A stretch of 64,000 nucleotides of DNA from Parachlamydiales bacterium (GTDB taxonomy: Bacteria; Chlamydiota; Chlamydiia; Chlamydiales; JABDDJ01): assembly GCA_041671045.1 (NCBI GenBank), contig JBAZCF010000001.1, positions 620,001 through 684,000 on the forward strand, in the 5' to 3' direction. Below, piece after piece: positions 54,718 to 64,000 of this stretch (the first letter of the stretch is position 1; every line of letters begins with the position of its first letter). The notes under the pieces were generated by a model. The model had not been told where the DNA came from, searched no databases, and saw only the letters and a program-made list of their open reading frames with translations. The position numbers and the translations under genes are program-made.

Positions 54718-56422
54718 AACTGTGAATGCGTAGAAGAGATCCATTTTGCCCGCCATTAACTACAGACAAGGATCCAACACTACGCTGTTTATGGAGTAGC
54801 GCAGGAAGGTAGACGAGGCCTGTATGCCAGAATGGGTGTGCATTTAGAGCTTTCCAAACTTTTTTACCTTCTTCAATGATCCATTTCCCCCTCCACGCGC
54901 CGAGGGGTATATGTAAAGTGATCAGAATACGTGAGGGAAGGTCGCGAGGGAAGAGTCTTAGCACAGAGAAAACAGCGGCCATGCCGGATTGGGGTTCAGT
55001 TTCAATAAGCGGCATGACGAACATATTGGGAACGCGGTCAATGCCGACAACTTTTTCTAAAGTTGTCTGTACCCATTTAGCACAGTTTTCTGATTCAATT
55101 TGATAGATGAAATTCTTCGAACGGGCTTTGAATATGTCATTTTTAATGAGGTTCATTAAGTTTTCAGCTTGCAATGCAGTCAGCGGGAACGAGTGCTGGG
55201 CATGCTGTCTATGAGTGTAATAGGCATTATCATCAGGGTAAGCAATAGTCGCATGGACGCTGTTAGCGAAGATGATCAGAGTATCTAAAGTGTTTTTTGG
55301 GAAAACTGTGGCTACTTTACCGAAATCATAGATAGCATATCTTCCGTCGTGCATGGGAATTGCCACTTCCAGAAAAGCATGGCTGTTTTCATAATCCAGA
55401 GTTAGGGATCCACGGGTTGCACTAGCGGCAGCGATCCAATGTTTGCCATCAGCAGCAAAGCCGTATCTCTGACGGACGGCTCCTTTCTCTAAGGTTTCTA
55501 AGATAGGGAGCTGCTTCCACCATTCGGGCAAGTCTAAATTAATGGGAATATATTCTTTGATTTCATCATTCCAATAGCCAAGTTTGTGAGCGTTCCAGTT
55601 AAGGATTCCTGCGGAAAAGAACTCTAGCTTTCCGGTTTTATAATTTTTCTCACTGAAAATATCAAAGATCTCTTTCAAGCTTAATACCCATTTTCCTTTC
55701 AAGACCACATGTTCTTCCAATTCCAGCATATTGACATAACGGCCTTCGACAAGAATGGCCAAATATTTTTCATTACACGAGGTGAAAATGCGGAGGGCAT
55801 TGGGGTGGGCTTTTTGCAATCTGCCTGAAAGGTTACATGCAACTAGAAGCTGCTGCGAAGCGGGATACTGAATAAAGGGTTCTACAGGGTTATAGTCTTG
55901 CAAAAGCCAGCATAGGAAATTTTCAGAGAAGGCTGAATCTACTAAGAGAAGTTCAATAAACTCTGGATAAAGGGCGGTTAGACGCAGCTGACTATTAATT
56001 TCAATAGAGAGGGATTCTTTAGAATGTATAGGGTGTTGCTGTTGCCAGCGTAGAGCAAGTGCTGTAATAATACTGAGGTTAGCAGCGTAAGAGGGAATAG
56101 AATGACGATGATGCTGAGTAATACGGTATTTTATACCCAACATCTTCCATATCAATATGCTACGAGATCTGACCAGCGCGATTGTTTTTGGTAATGCAGA
56201 AGCTGCTTCGAGGTGTAATTCAATTTTATCTAGGAGTGACTGGAGGGGAGGAGGGATATTCTTCATCGGCCAAAGCAAAGGGATTCTCTCTACGGCATCT
56301 ATCTTTACAATTAACGCATTATTCTCACTAATCCATTGGCGAATTTGTAAAGAGAGTGCTAAATTTTTAAATATTTGAAGACTGCCAAACATTATTATGA
56401 TTATTTTAATTAATAATCGCAT
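54476..56422 (-). CDS. Large protein of unknown function, convergent overlap with phrB
   Basis: I do not recognise this 648-residue protein. It begins MRLLIKIIIIMFGSLQIF, a hydrophobic start that could be a weak membrane anchor, and continues as a mixed alpha/beta protein with no clear repeats. GAGGTG lies four bases before the ATG. The last 80 codons run across the 3' end of photolyase on the opposite strand. Translation of that tail (RTHLNRTFHLVK and the preceding His/Ala-rich stretch) has the composition of antisense to a coding sequence, so the true protein may originally have ended near 54717, and readthrough of a lost stop is likely. Confidence 0.65.
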   Translation of the reverse strand: MRLLIKIIIIMFGSLQIFKNLALSLQIRQWISENNALIVKIDAVERIPLLWPMKNIPPPLQSLLDKIELHLEAASALPKTIALVRSRSILIWKMLGIKYRITQHHRHSIPSYAANLSIITALALRWQQQHPIHSKESLSIEINSQLRLTALYPEFIELLLVDSAFSENFLCWLLQDYNPVEPFIQYPASQQLLVACNLSGRLQKAHPNALRIFTSCNEKYLAILVEGRYVNMLELEEHVVLKGKWVLSLKEIFDIFSEKNYKTGKLEFFSAGILNWNAHKLGYWNDEIKEYIPINLDLPEWWKQLPILETLEKGAVRQRYGFAADGKHWIAAASATRGSLTLDYENSHAFLEVAIPMHDGRYAIYDFGKVATVFPKNTLDTLIIFANSVHATIAYPDDNAYYTHRQHAQHSFPLTALQAENLMNLIKNDIFKARSKNFIYQIESENCAKWVQTTLEKVVGIDRVPNMFVMPLIETEPQSGMAAVFSVLRLFPRDLPSRILITLHIPLGAWRGKWIIEEGKKVWKALNAHPFWHTGLVYLPALLHKQRSVGSLSVVNGGQNGSLLRIHSFKAAQQNFELAKKLPMLGHAPYRALQSAMDNHSPAQHQHSLKYPAALAKAYVSTCSVPLQARGSTFLHRTHLNRTFHLVK

Positions 56423-56698
56423 AATTCACCTCGATGGCATGTAATTTGCTATAATATAATTAAATTAAATAATTATATTAAAAAGTCATTATGTGTACGC
56501 TTGCAACGAGTCGTCCGCTTTAAGTCTTGTTTCTTCTAATTTCATTATACTCTTTTCTTGAATTTTTTTCCTTTTAGCAACAATTAATTAAAAACTAAAA
56601 TCTTCATAAGAGAAAACCATCTGTAGTTTTCGATTGTGTTATTCTTGCTTCCCTCAAGGTAATCTGCTACGCTGAAGGAAAACTCTATAGTCACTATC

Positions 56699-59572
56699 AT
56701 GTCAAAAACCGAAGATACTCAAACGGAATTACCGAAAGCTTACGAAGCCAAAAACATTGAAGAGAAATGGTATGGTTTCTGGGAGCAAAATAAACTATTC
56801 TCCGCCCAATGTAATTCCAATAAAAAACCTTATTGTATAAGCATCCCTCCTCCAAATGTGACGGGCGTTCTTCATATGGGACATGCCCTAGGCGACACCC
56901 TTCAGGATGTACTTATCCGCTGGAAAAGAATGTTGGGCTTCGAAGCGTTATGGGTACCCGGAACGGATCATGCCGGCATAGCCACCCAAACTGTTGTCGA
57001 GCGCCATCTGATGAAAACCAAAGGAAAAACTCGTAAAGAGTTTTCCCGCGAAGACTTTCTTGATGAAGTGTGGAAATGGAAGGAAAATAGCGAAACGCGC
57101 ATCATTAATCAAATTAAACGTTTAGGATGCTCCTGCGACTGGGACAGGCTAAGATTCACAATGGATGACGGCTGCAACAAAGCTGTCCGCACCGTCTTTA
57201 AAAAGATGTTTGACGAAGGCTTAATCTACCGTGCAAACTATCTTGTCAACTGGGACCCCGTGACAAAAACAGCCCTAGCCGATGACGAGGTTGAATATGA
57301 AGATCGTCATGGTTCACTATGGCATATAAAATATCCTTTAGCCGATGGCTCCGGGTTCATTCGCATTGCAACTACACGCCCTGAAACCATGTTAGGCGAT
57401 ACGGCAATTGCAGTATCCCCCCGGGATGAGCGCTATACGCACCTTATTGGGAAAAACGTTATTCTTCCCTTAGCAAACCGTTCCATACCCATCATTGCCG
57501 ACCACTATGTAGATCCTGAATTTGGTACAGGCATGGTCAAAGTAACTCCGGCGCACGATCCGAATGACTATCAAATCGGCCTGAGACATAACCTGCCCCA
57601 AATCAATATCCTCACTCCCGATGCACACATCAACGAGCAAGGCCTGCAATTTGAAGGATTGACCATCGAAGAAGCGCGTAAAGCCGTTGTGGAAGCCTTA
57701 GATGGATTGAATCTCGTCGAGGCTATTGAGCCGCACCTGCACCGTGTGGGCGTGTCCTATAGATCCAAAGCTGTTATTCAACCTTACCTTTCCTTGCAGT
57801 GGTTTGTCAAAATGGACAAATTCGGAAGAAGCCTGCGCGCTATGGTGGATGACGGTAATGTCAAAATCCTGCCGCAAAACTGGGAAAGCACCTATTTTCA
57901 CTGGATCGATAACCTGCGCGATTGGTGTATAAGCCGCCAATTATGGTGGGGACACCGCATTCCGGTATGGTATAATAAAATGGATCCAGACCGCATCCTT
58001 TGCTGGGGCGGAGAAGGGGAACCTCCTGAAGTTACAAATGCTCCGAATGAGTGGGTTCAAGAAGATGATGTTCTCGATACTTGGTTTTCAGCTGCTTTAT
58101 GGCCATTATCCACATTGGGCTGGCCGGATGATACCCCGGAATTGAAAACATTCTATCCTAATGCCATCCTCATCACAGGCCATGATATCCTATTTTTCTG
58201 GGTAGCAAGAATGTTGCTCATGGGCAAATACCTCAAAAACGAAGCTCCATTCCCTGAGACATTTTTACACGGCCTTATTTTCGGCAAGTCCTACTGGCGT
58301 AAAAACCAGCAAGGCGGAATCAACTATGTTACCGACAAAGAAAGAGTCGATTACGACTTAGGCAAAACCATACCCCCAGATGTTTCCTATCGCTGGGAAA
58401 AGATGTCCAAGACCAAAGGCAACATTATCGATCCTTTGGAGATCATTGACCTCTATGGTGCGGATGCAATGCGTATGGCCCTCTGCGCAAGTGTGACACA
58501 GGCACGTGAAATCGACCTGGATCGCAGACGATTTGAGGACTTCAAGAACTTCGCTAACAAAGTTTGGAACGGCGCGCGCTTCACCATGATGAATTTGGAA
58601 GGCCGCCCTGAAGATGGCCTAAATGCATTAACTGCGCAGGATTTTGCCAATGGATTAGATTCCAAGCATCTCGATCTTGAAGACCACTGGATACTTTCCA
58701 AGCTGCAGCGTACAGTGCGCGATGTGAATCGACACCTTACAGCTTACTCCTTTGACCAAGCTGCTTCTCAGGCTTATGACTTCTTTTGGAAAGAGTTTTG
58801 CTCCTACTTCTTGGAGATTGCAAAACCCGTACTGACAGGTAAGCGTGGCAGCCCCGAAAAAAGAGCCAACAAACAAAAGCTTCTCGTTATCGTCATGTGT
58901 CAAGCTATCCGCTTGCTGCATCCTATGGCGCCGTTCATTACAGAAGAATTATTCCAAAGACTGAAAGAACGTTTTCCTAATTTGAAGGCGGACTTTGCTG
59001 CGGATGTATATACTCAAGAGACGATTAAAGCACTGTCCTGCCCAGCTTGTATTGTTGCCCATTATCCGGAAGTGATCAATACGGACGACATTAAGCCGGA
59101 GATAGAAAGCGCATTTGACGTCGTTAGCCAAGCCGTCTACACTATCCGTAACTTGCGCGGCGAGATGCAGCTTCCTCCATCTATTGCAGTGGATGTGTAT
59201 ATTAACTCCACAGAAAATGCTAAAGAACTGATGCAGCTACAGAAAAATCAGGGGATCTTGGAAGCCCTGGTGAAGGTGAATAGAGTACATTTTGACGAAC
59301 GTATACCGCAAGCCTTCGGCGCTAAGGGCACAGTGTCAGCAATGACTGTCTTCATTCCTCTGCCGGAAGGGTACAAGAAACAAGAGAAAGTCCGCTTGGA
59401 AAAAGAGAAAGGTCGATTGGAAACTTCTTTGGCAGGTCTACGCCAAAGGTTGAACAACAAGGACTTTGTAGAAAAAGCTCCTTCCAATCTCGTCGACGAT
59501 CTACGTAAACAAGTAGCGGATGCAGAAACGGCATTAGACCATCTAAGCAGCGCTCTTGCTCAGTTGGATTAA
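56699..59572 (+). CDS. valS: Valyl-tRNA synthetase
   Basis: ValRS charges tRNA-Val and edits mischarged threonine. The 957-residue protein has the class I signatures H59MGH in PPPNVTGVLHMGHAL and K568MSKT in WEKMSKTKGN, the CP1 editing domain with TTRPETMLGDTAIAV, and the C-terminal coiled-coil arm (KEKGRLETSLAGLRQRLNNK) characteristic of this enzyme. The size is normal. It is followed by a perfect 30-base terminator palindrome. Confidence 0.97.
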   Translation: MSKTEDTQTELPKAYEAKNIEEKWYGFWEQNKLFSAQCNSNKKPYCISIPPPNVTGVLHMGHALGDTLQDVLIRWKRMLGFEALWVPGTDHAGIATQTVVERHLMKTKGKTRKEFSREDFLDEVWKWKENSETRIINQIKRLGCSCDWDRLRFTMDDGCNKAVRTVFKKMFDEGLIYRANYLVNWDPVTKTALADDEVEYEDRHGSLWHIKYPLADGSGFIRIATTRPETMLGDTAIAVSPRDERYTHLIGKNVILPLANRSIPIIADHYVDPEFGTGMVKVTPAHDPNDYQIGLRHNLPQINILTPDAHINEQGLQFEGLTIEEARKAVVEALDGLNLVEAIEPHLHRVGVSYRSKAVIQPYLSLQWFVKMDKFGRSLRAMVDDGNVKILPQNWESTYFHWIDNLRDWCISRQLWWGHRIPVWYNKMDPDRILCWGGEGEPPEVTNAPNEWVQEDDVLDTWFSAALWPLSTLGWPDDTPELKTFYPNAILITGHDILFFWVARMLLMGKYLKNEAPFPETFLHGLIFGKSYWRKNQQGGINYVTDKERVDYDLGKTIPPDVSYRWEKMSKTKGNIIDPLEIIDLYGADAMRMALCASVTQAREIDLDRRRFEDFKNFANKVWNGARFTMMNLEGRPEDGLNALTAQDFANGLDSKHLDLEDHWILSKLQRTVRDVNRHLTAYSFDQAASQAYDFFWKEFCSYFLEIAKPVLTGKRGSPEKRANKQKLLVIVMCQAIRLLHPMAPFITEELFQRLKERFPNLKADFAADVYTQETIKALSCPACIVAHYPEVINTDDIKPEIESAFDVVSQAVYTIRNLRGEMQLPPSIAVDVYINSTENAKELMQLQKNQGILEALVKVNRVHFDERIPQAFGAKGTVSAMTVFIPLPEGYKKQEKVRLEKEKGRLETSLAGLRQRLNNKDFVEKAPSNLVDDLRKQVADAETALDHLSSALAQLD

Positions 59573-59586
59573 GCAACACGTTCTTT

Positions 59587-59616
59587 GGATAGAGTGCGAT
59601 TAATCGCACTCTATCC
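59587..59616. terminator. Terminator of valS
   Basis: A perfect 30-base palindrome (arms GGATAGAGTGCGATT and its complement) starts 15 bases after the valS stop. The very stable stem supports intrinsic termination; no strong T run follows. Confidence 0.7.
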
Positions 59617-59855
59617 TATCTAAATGCTCTCTTTTATATTCGATTTTTTATATATAGTACGATCTTAAATACTTAAAGAAGATAGAGAAAATAAAAAAAC
59701 ATTTCGGCGCTATTCAATGTTCTAAATATGTTCCAAAACGAAATATGATCTGTAAGCACCTGATTCCTGTAAAGGATAGCCTTTGCGCAACTTGACCTTA
59801 AGGATAAAAGGATTATGAGAGGGGTCTGCATCATTATGAGATACCATTACCTCCT
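59617..59855. other. Spacer, no gene recognised
   Basis: AT-rich DNA before the 59856 gene, with no repeat or RNA gene seen. It should contain the promoter of that gene. Confidence 0.35.
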
Positions 59856-60770
59856 ATGAATAAGATGAAAAGACATTTACAAAAATATTATTGGATTATT
59901 AGGGATATAAATACCCGATGGTGTAGTCCATTGTTTTGGCTGCTTGCCATGCTAGGATCTGTACTCTTAAGGACAGGCACATTAACGGGCTCTATATATG
60001 ACAAAGATCCCTTTATTCAAAATATCCATTCTAGAGTCATCGAAACCATAAAACATTCAGACAGCGTCCCCGGATTGAAATCAGAAGAGTTTAATACTCT
60101 TAAAGCTGGCCTTTTAGAACGCTGGAATGCACTAATAGAGAAAGGTGTTTTTGAAATAACAGCTTCAGATCAAGAAGTTAGACCCTATTTTGTAGCTCTA
60201 CAAGGGATTGTTGAACACGTACTCTCTAATGAACTAGGTAACAGTGTCCGATCCCTCACAGGAGTAATACATACTCCTATGCCAGCCACACCCCTTTGTA
60301 CAAAAGGGAATGTCTCCGAAGAGTTAGTAGATTCCTCAATTGAAAAAGATCCGCTACGTTTATTCACTGTTAAAGCTCGGACAACAATCATTAGGGATTA
60401 TTTATTTCATGGAGGGGATTTATACGTTGTTTATCCTAAAGAGGGATTAACTAAACGTACTGCAATTCAGCAGCAAATTTATAAAAATGAGCTGAACACT
60501 TATCCGTCACATCTTTTTGATCGTCCTTTAGATTGCGAATGTATTGACAATGATTTGATAGGAGCATCTTACCTATTTAAAACCTCAGATGGGAAGTTAT
60601 TTGCTTTTGCTATTAAAATACCCCAAGCAAATAGTCCTCAAGAATTGGGCTGCTTTGGTTTGTGGTTTGGTGAATTCGAGATAACAACACCAGCATATGT
60701 AAGAATATCATTTGTTTTAGAGAGTATCTTAAAGCATTCTTCCAAACCTATTGCCTTACCAGATAGCTAG
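59856..60770 (+). CDS. Protein of unknown function with N-terminal hydrophobic segment
   Basis: The 304-residue protein is not recognised. A basic N-terminus is followed by one hydrophobic segment (PLFWLLAMLGSVLLRTG, about 26-42), which could be a signal anchor, and then a soluble domain containing LFHGGDLYVVYPKEG, LFDRPLDCECIDNDLIGASY and GCFGLWFGEFEITTPAYVRI. This looks like a folded enzyme-like or binding domain rather than repeats. It stands alone, with a decayed wHTH fragment downstream. Confidence 0.65.
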   Translation: MNKMKRHLQKYYWIIRDINTRWCSPLFWLLAMLGSVLLRTGTLTGSIYDKDPFIQNIHSRVIETIKHSDSVPGLKSEEFNTLKAGLLERWNALIEKGVFEITASDQEVRPYFVALQGIVEHVLSNELGNSVRSLTGVIHTPMPATPLCTKGNVSEELVDSSIEKDPLRLFTVKARTTIIRDYLFHGGDLYVVYPKEGLTKRTAIQQQIYKNELNTYPSHLFDRPLDCECIDNDLIGASYLFKTSDGKLFAFAIKIPQANSPQELGCFGLWFGEFEITTPAYVRISFVLESILKHSSKPIALPDS

Positions 60771-60850
60771 GGCTAGCTTGACCGGGTAGTCTAAGAGCCA
60801 TAGGATCATTCTAAGCATCATCACATCTAATAAGATATGATCTGTTTTAA

Positions 60851-61057
60851 AGACAGGACTTCTCCTTAAGAGAATTGGCCAAAGAAATAGAAGTAAGTGT
60901 TGGACTGGCCCAGCGAGTTTTTAGCATCCTGGTCTTGAAATGTTTTCTCCAAACAGAGGGAGTAAGAACAGCTAAGAAGTTTTTTACTAATCTAATTGTT
61001 TCGCTAATAATTCATAGAAAGATATTAGATTTAAACGGTTCGCTCGACAGTCATTAA
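60851..61057 (+). pseudogene. Winged-helix fragment
   Basis: The frame reads FSLRELAKEIEVSVGLAQRV, then FSILVLKCFLQTEGVRTAKK, a winged-helix DNA-binding unit of the kind at the N-terminus of some antitoxin or regulator proteins (possibly AbiEi-like). No ATG start or ribosome binding site exists, the sequence after residue 45 loses any pattern, and the frame stops at 61057. The surrounding 60771-61293 region holds no other recognisable feature. Confidence 0.5.
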
Positions 61058-61293
61058 AAAATGCCTGGAAGATATCTTAAGCGACTTAAATATAGTTAAA
61101 GCCTTATTTTCATTACGAGCCTATCCAACAAAATCAGAAGAAAAGAGACGATTCTTGATGTTTCAATAACTTGGGTAAAGTCAATTAAAGAGGAAATTTA
61201 GATATGTAGCCGTTTTACTAAATATAAAAGCTATATTTATAAATAATTAACATTTATAATGTATATTATTACTTTTATTGCTTTAGGACAAAT

Positions 61294-63105
61294 ATGAAAA
61301 TATTAGATGGTTTTTCCGCTTATTTTTCTTCCATTGCTACAAGTGGCCTGAAATCAGCTCAAGAGCTAGAGAAACACATTAAAGAAAATCCACAGAGTTT
61401 TTCGTACGGAGATGCGACCTTTCCAAAATACGAAGGCTATTATCAATCTAAAGGAAGCACGCAACGTAAGATAGTTGCTATTCCCTTAGCTATATTTTCA
61501 GGACTTGTTAAGTCCATATATCATCTTGCAAAAGCTATTTTCTACGGCATTCCTAGGGCTTGTATAGGGGATGGCTCACATTTTTTTGCTAACATTTATC
61601 GATTTACAAGGAATTTGGAAGAAGCTTTAGGTTGGATCGTCACCCTTTTTAATGACAAGAGAGGCTCTTACCTTATTCAAGAAAGTCTATTCCATAATGC
61701 GTGCTATTCCTATTTTGAAGAACAATTAATGCGTTCTGTTTCTGGCTCAATAAGTTATAAGAGTCACTTTTCTTTTACCCTAGTTAACGGTGTAGAAATT
61801 CCTTATTTTATGGAAGCGCGGGAAATAACCCTTCTAAACTTTTCTGAGATGGGGAATGAAGAGCAACAAGCAACAATCGAGAAATTTAAACTCAAAGACA
61901 GCATCGATGCTCTCGGAGGACAAGAAGCATTTTTTCAGAAACTGACAGACGCTAATAAGAAAATGCTTGCTTTAGTTAACGTAATCGACCTGAAAATGAA
62001 TATTAATACTTCCAAAACAAAATATGCTTTAGTAACGGATGAAGAATTTAGATCTCTAACATTGAATCAAGTTCAAGATGCTTCAACGGAGCAGATCACA
62101 TTTATCTCTAAAAGATTAGAAGAATTTAGAGATGAACCGGCTCTAAGCAAAATTCCAGATGATATACTTTCTATCCCAGTAATTAAATTTAGAACTTTAC
62201 CCGGCTCAAAGATTACTGATCTTGTTGAAATAATTCCGGCCAATATTTTTTCATTTTTTACAGACATTCAGATCCAAGAAGTCGATCTTGTTAAAGCTTC
62301 CCAAGCTCAATTACAAAAGCTATTCAGATATATAGACGGTGTCGAAGAAAAAAGACGTTTTGCTCTTATGTCTTCTGATCAGGTTCAAGCCATTTTAAGT
62401 AAGCTAGATGAGTATAGTTTGAAGCTCATCTCTGATGAACAGCTAAAAAAACTGGATTTAACGGTTTTATCTGGAAAACGCTTAGCTAAGTTATTTTGTT
62501 ACATTGATGGTAAGGAAGAAAAAAGACGTTTTGCTCTTATGTCTTCTGATCAGGTTCAAGCCATTTTGAGTAAGCTAGATGAGTATAGTTTAAAGCTCAT
62601 CTCTGATGAACAGCTAAAAAAACTGGATTTAACGGTTTTATCTGGAAAACGCTTAGCTAAGTTATTTTGTTACATTGATGGTAAGGAAGAGAAAAGACGT
62701 TTCGCACTTATTTCTTCAGATCAAGTAAACGACATTCTGAGTATGCTGGATGACTATATTTTGAATCTAATCTCTGATGAACAATTTAAAGATTTGGAAA
62801 TTTCTAAATTATCCATTGAACAGGTTAATGCATTATTACCAACTTGGTCAAAGGATGCGATACGCGAAGAATGGAAGGAGAAATCTTTTAGTTATTCTTC
62901 AACTTACATAAATGGTAAACATACTGTGAGTGAGCAATTTGGCATTTCTGAAAAAGAAATTGAAAAAATTAGTTTAGAAAGAAAGAATGCTAATATCGCT
63001 AGATTTAAGATTTTAAGTCCCACCCAAATTAATAGTATCAGATACAAATTGACGCAGGATAATCTTGAATTAATCGATTTACTAGAGGCAGCTCTCCCCA
63101 AATAA
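61294..63105 (+). CDS. Repeat protein with shared N-terminal domain (family A of the window), 57-residue repeats
   Basis: No named family is recognised. The 603-residue protein has an N-terminal domain (about 30-150) resembling that of the 48418-50229 protein: FSYGDATFPKYEGYY, a hydrophobic helix pair (AIPLAIFSGLVKSIYHLAKA) and TRNLEEALGWIVTLFND, followed by an amphipathic Tyr/Phe-rich helix (NACYSYFEEQ). The C-terminal half consists of 57-residue units (EEKRRFALMSSDQVQAILSK, then LDEYSLKLISDEQLKKLDLT and VLSGKRLAKLFCYIDGK), present in three full copies with weaker copies before and after. Two copies are nearly identical at the DNA level. No signal peptide is present; a host-directed, modular protein is suspected. 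Confidence 0.7.
   Translation: MKILDGFSAYFSSIATSGLKSAQELEKHIKENPQSFSYGDATFPKYEGYYQSKGSTQRKIVAIPLAIFSGLVKSIYHLAKAIFYGIPRACIGDGSHFFANIYRFTRNLEEALGWIVTLFNDKRGSYLIQESLFHNACYSYFEEQLMRSVSGSISYKSHFSFTLVNGVEIPYFMEAREITLLNFSEMGNEEQQATIEKFKLKDSIDALGGQEAFFQKLTDANKKMLALVNVIDLKMNINTSKTKYALVTDEEFRSLTLNQVQDASTEQITFISKRLEEFRDEPALSKIPDDILSIPVIKFRTLPGSKITDLVEIIPANIFSFFTDIQIQEVDLVKASQAQLQKLFRYIDGVEEKRRFALMSSDQVQAILSKLDEYSLKLISDEQLKKLDLTVLSGKRLAKLFCYIDGKEEKRRFALMSSDQVQAILSKLDEYSLKLISDEQLKKLDLTVLSGKRLAKLFCYIDGKEEKRRFALISSDQVNDILSMLDDYILNLISDEQFKDLEISKLSIEQVNALLPTWSKDAIREEWKEKSFSYSSTYINGKHTVSEQFGISEKEIEKISLERKNANIARFKILSPTQINSIRYKLTQDNLELIDLLEAALPK
62344..62856 (+). repeat. Three tandem 171-bp units within the coding sequence
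   Basis: The units start at 62344, 62515 and 62686 and keep the reading frame (171 bases = 57 codons). By direct comparison the first two differ at only two of 171 positions, the third is diverged. This indicates a recent tandem duplication inside an older repeat series. Confidence 0.9.
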
Positions 63106-63108
63106 CAA

Positions 63109-63176
63109 GCTTACCAATCCCGTTGGCAAGTATTCTAAAAAGTCCACTCCTTGACTTGCAAAGTTTTGGAGTGGAC
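63109..63176 (+). terminator. Terminator hairpins after the 61294 gene
   Basis: Two stems follow the stop: CCAA/TTGG extended by CTT/AAG with a one-base bulge on each side (63109-63130), and GTCCACTCC/GGAGTGGAC with a 17-base loop (63142-63176). The second is stable but not followed by a T run. Confidence 0.45.
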
Positions 63177-63240
63177 ATCTGCTAAATATTAATTGCAGTC
63201 CTATCTCTTACTGTCAGTTATTTTCGTCACTTTATCAAGA

Positions 63241-63266
63241 AGGCTGAAAATAGTTTTTTTCAGCCT
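63241..63266 (+). terminator. Additional terminator-like hairpin
   Basis: AGGCTGAAAA pairs with TTTTTCAGCCT around a short loop. Its stem has a run of seven T on the descending side. It could stop transcription reaching the GMC oxidoreductase gene from upstream. Confidence 0.45.
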
Positions 63267-63327
63267 CCGCCAATTCCTTGACAATTACAATTTTGTTATT
63301 GATAGTGCATTGCAGGAGAAATAAACT

Positions 63328-64000
63328 ATGAAGATTAAATTTATTATTTTCGCTTTAATAAGTGCTACAGTCAGCCTGTTTGGCGATCCAACTTCACCTT
63401 ATCGATGCAAAATGTCGGGAAACGAACTAGAGGCAGACATCATAGTAGTTGGTGGTGGAGCGGCAGGTTGCGTATTGATGAGCGAACTATCAGAGAATGG
63501 TCTTTTTTCAGTAATAGGAATAGAGGGGGGACCAAATTTAACAAATGATCCGGCAATAGAAGCTGTGGGTCTCCCAGCATTCCTATTGGCTGGGACAGGA
63601 AAACCTAAGTATTTTTGGCCGGGATGGAATCAAACCTTACCAATGCCGGGGCTTAATGGCCGAACAAGTGACTGGACAACAGGAATGCTGTTGGGCGGTG
63701 GCTCATCGATAAACGGATTATACTATGGGCGTGGGTCGAACGCCGTGTACTCACGCTGGGAAGAAGTTTCAGGTAGTAGCAATTGGAGTCTCGACAATAT
63801 TCTGGCAACCTTCAAAGCTCTTGAGAACTACCAAGGACTGACAATCACATCAGAGGCACGAGGAGTCAATGGTCCTGTCAATATACTACAGACACCTACC
63901 GTATCGCAGGTAACCTCGCAAGTACTATTGCCCGCTTCACAGGCAGCGTTTCCTGGAATTCCAACTGTGGCGGACTACAATGATCCGAGTGTGGCGAATT
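63328..64000 (+). CDS. GMC family oxidoreductase, exported, 3' end outside window
   Basis: GMC oxidoreductases (choline dehydrogenase, glucose oxidase and relatives) use FAD to oxidise alcohols or sugars. From ATG 63328, preceded by GCAGGAG, 224 codons are visible. Residues 1-19 form a signal peptide (MKIKFIIFALISATVSLFG), then DIIVVGGGAAGCVLMSELSE is the FAD-binding Rossmann motif, and TGMLLGGGSSINGLYYGRGS matches the GMC signature around the flavin. The substrate cannot be told and the catalytic His lies beyond the window. The frame remains open to the window end. Confidence 0.88.
   Translation, partial: MKIKFIIFALISATVSLFGDPTSPYRCKMSGNELEADIIVVGGGAAGCVLMSELSENGLFSVIGIEGGPNLTNDPAIEAVGLPAFLLAGTGKPKYFWPGWNQTLPMPGLNGRTSDWTTGMLLGGGSSINGLYYGRGSNAVYSRWEEVSGSSNWSLDNILATFKALENYQGLTITSEARGVNGPVNILQTPTVSQVTSQVLLPASQAAFPGIPTVADYNDPSVAN

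Noticed and set aside
1..64000. CRISPR array or rRNA genes
   Set aside because: No regularly spaced direct repeats of 25-40 bases and no rRNA-like conserved blocks were seen anywhere; the only long tandem repeat lies within the 61294 gene.

Overview
The window looks like a chromosomal segment of an amoeba-associated chlamydia (order Parachlamydiales or near it). Pointers are a chlamydial-type housekeeping set (gatCAB, valS, recN, RNase HIII, a short RodZ-like protein), several secreted or membrane proteins without recognisable families, a eukaryote-like LRR-HECT ubiquitin ligase, a diverged protein resembling ATP/ADP translocases, and an overall AT-rich composition. The genus is an inference; nothing in the window settles it.

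Layout. 1-2.9 kb: gatB (cut by the window edge), gatA and gatC, the amidotransferase operon, on the minus strand. 3.1-7.2 kb: a DUF6194 protein and an 1169-residue leucine-rich-repeat protein ending in a HECT domain, the most striking gene here. 7.2-24.1 kb: an accessory region with two unrecognised secreted proteins, a complete hipB-hipS-hipT tripartite toxin-antitoxin operon, a Nudix hydrolase, a tRNA-Thr-like remnant, an AAA ATPase and a decayed fragment of the same family, an orphan solute-binding protein, a P450/TetR operon with a readable promoter-operator, a GNAT acetyltransferase grafted onto a decayed AlbA_2 (RecG-like) gene, the RNA-repair pair Pnkp/Hen1, and a DUF3987 fragment. The mixture of defence-type cassettes and gene scraps indicates repeated gain and loss of mobile DNA.

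24.1-47.2 kb: a redoxin and an epimerase, a czcCBA-type metal efflux operon followed by a translocase-like membrane protein, an internally duplicated protein, two beta-barrel candidates (one TorF/Gcw_chp type), recN, rnhC, and kdpFABC-kdpD. KdpD lacks the phospho-acceptor histidine and no kdpE is present. A divergent pair follows: a RodZ-like HTH membrane protein and a DUF368 (undecaprenyl-phosphate transporter family) protein, both fitting cell-envelope synthesis.

47.3-64 kb: a frameshifted gene, a 603-residue repeat protein, a truncated serine recombinase, an operon of a small membrane protein, two MarC proteins and truA, photolyase converging with and overlapping a 648-residue unknown protein, valS, more unknowns, a second 603-residue repeat protein with a recent 171-bp tandem duplication, and the start of a secreted GMC oxidoreductase. 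The two 603-residue proteins appear to share an N-terminal domain joined to unrelated C-terminal repeats, suggesting a modular, probably host-directed protein family that I cannot assign to a known one.
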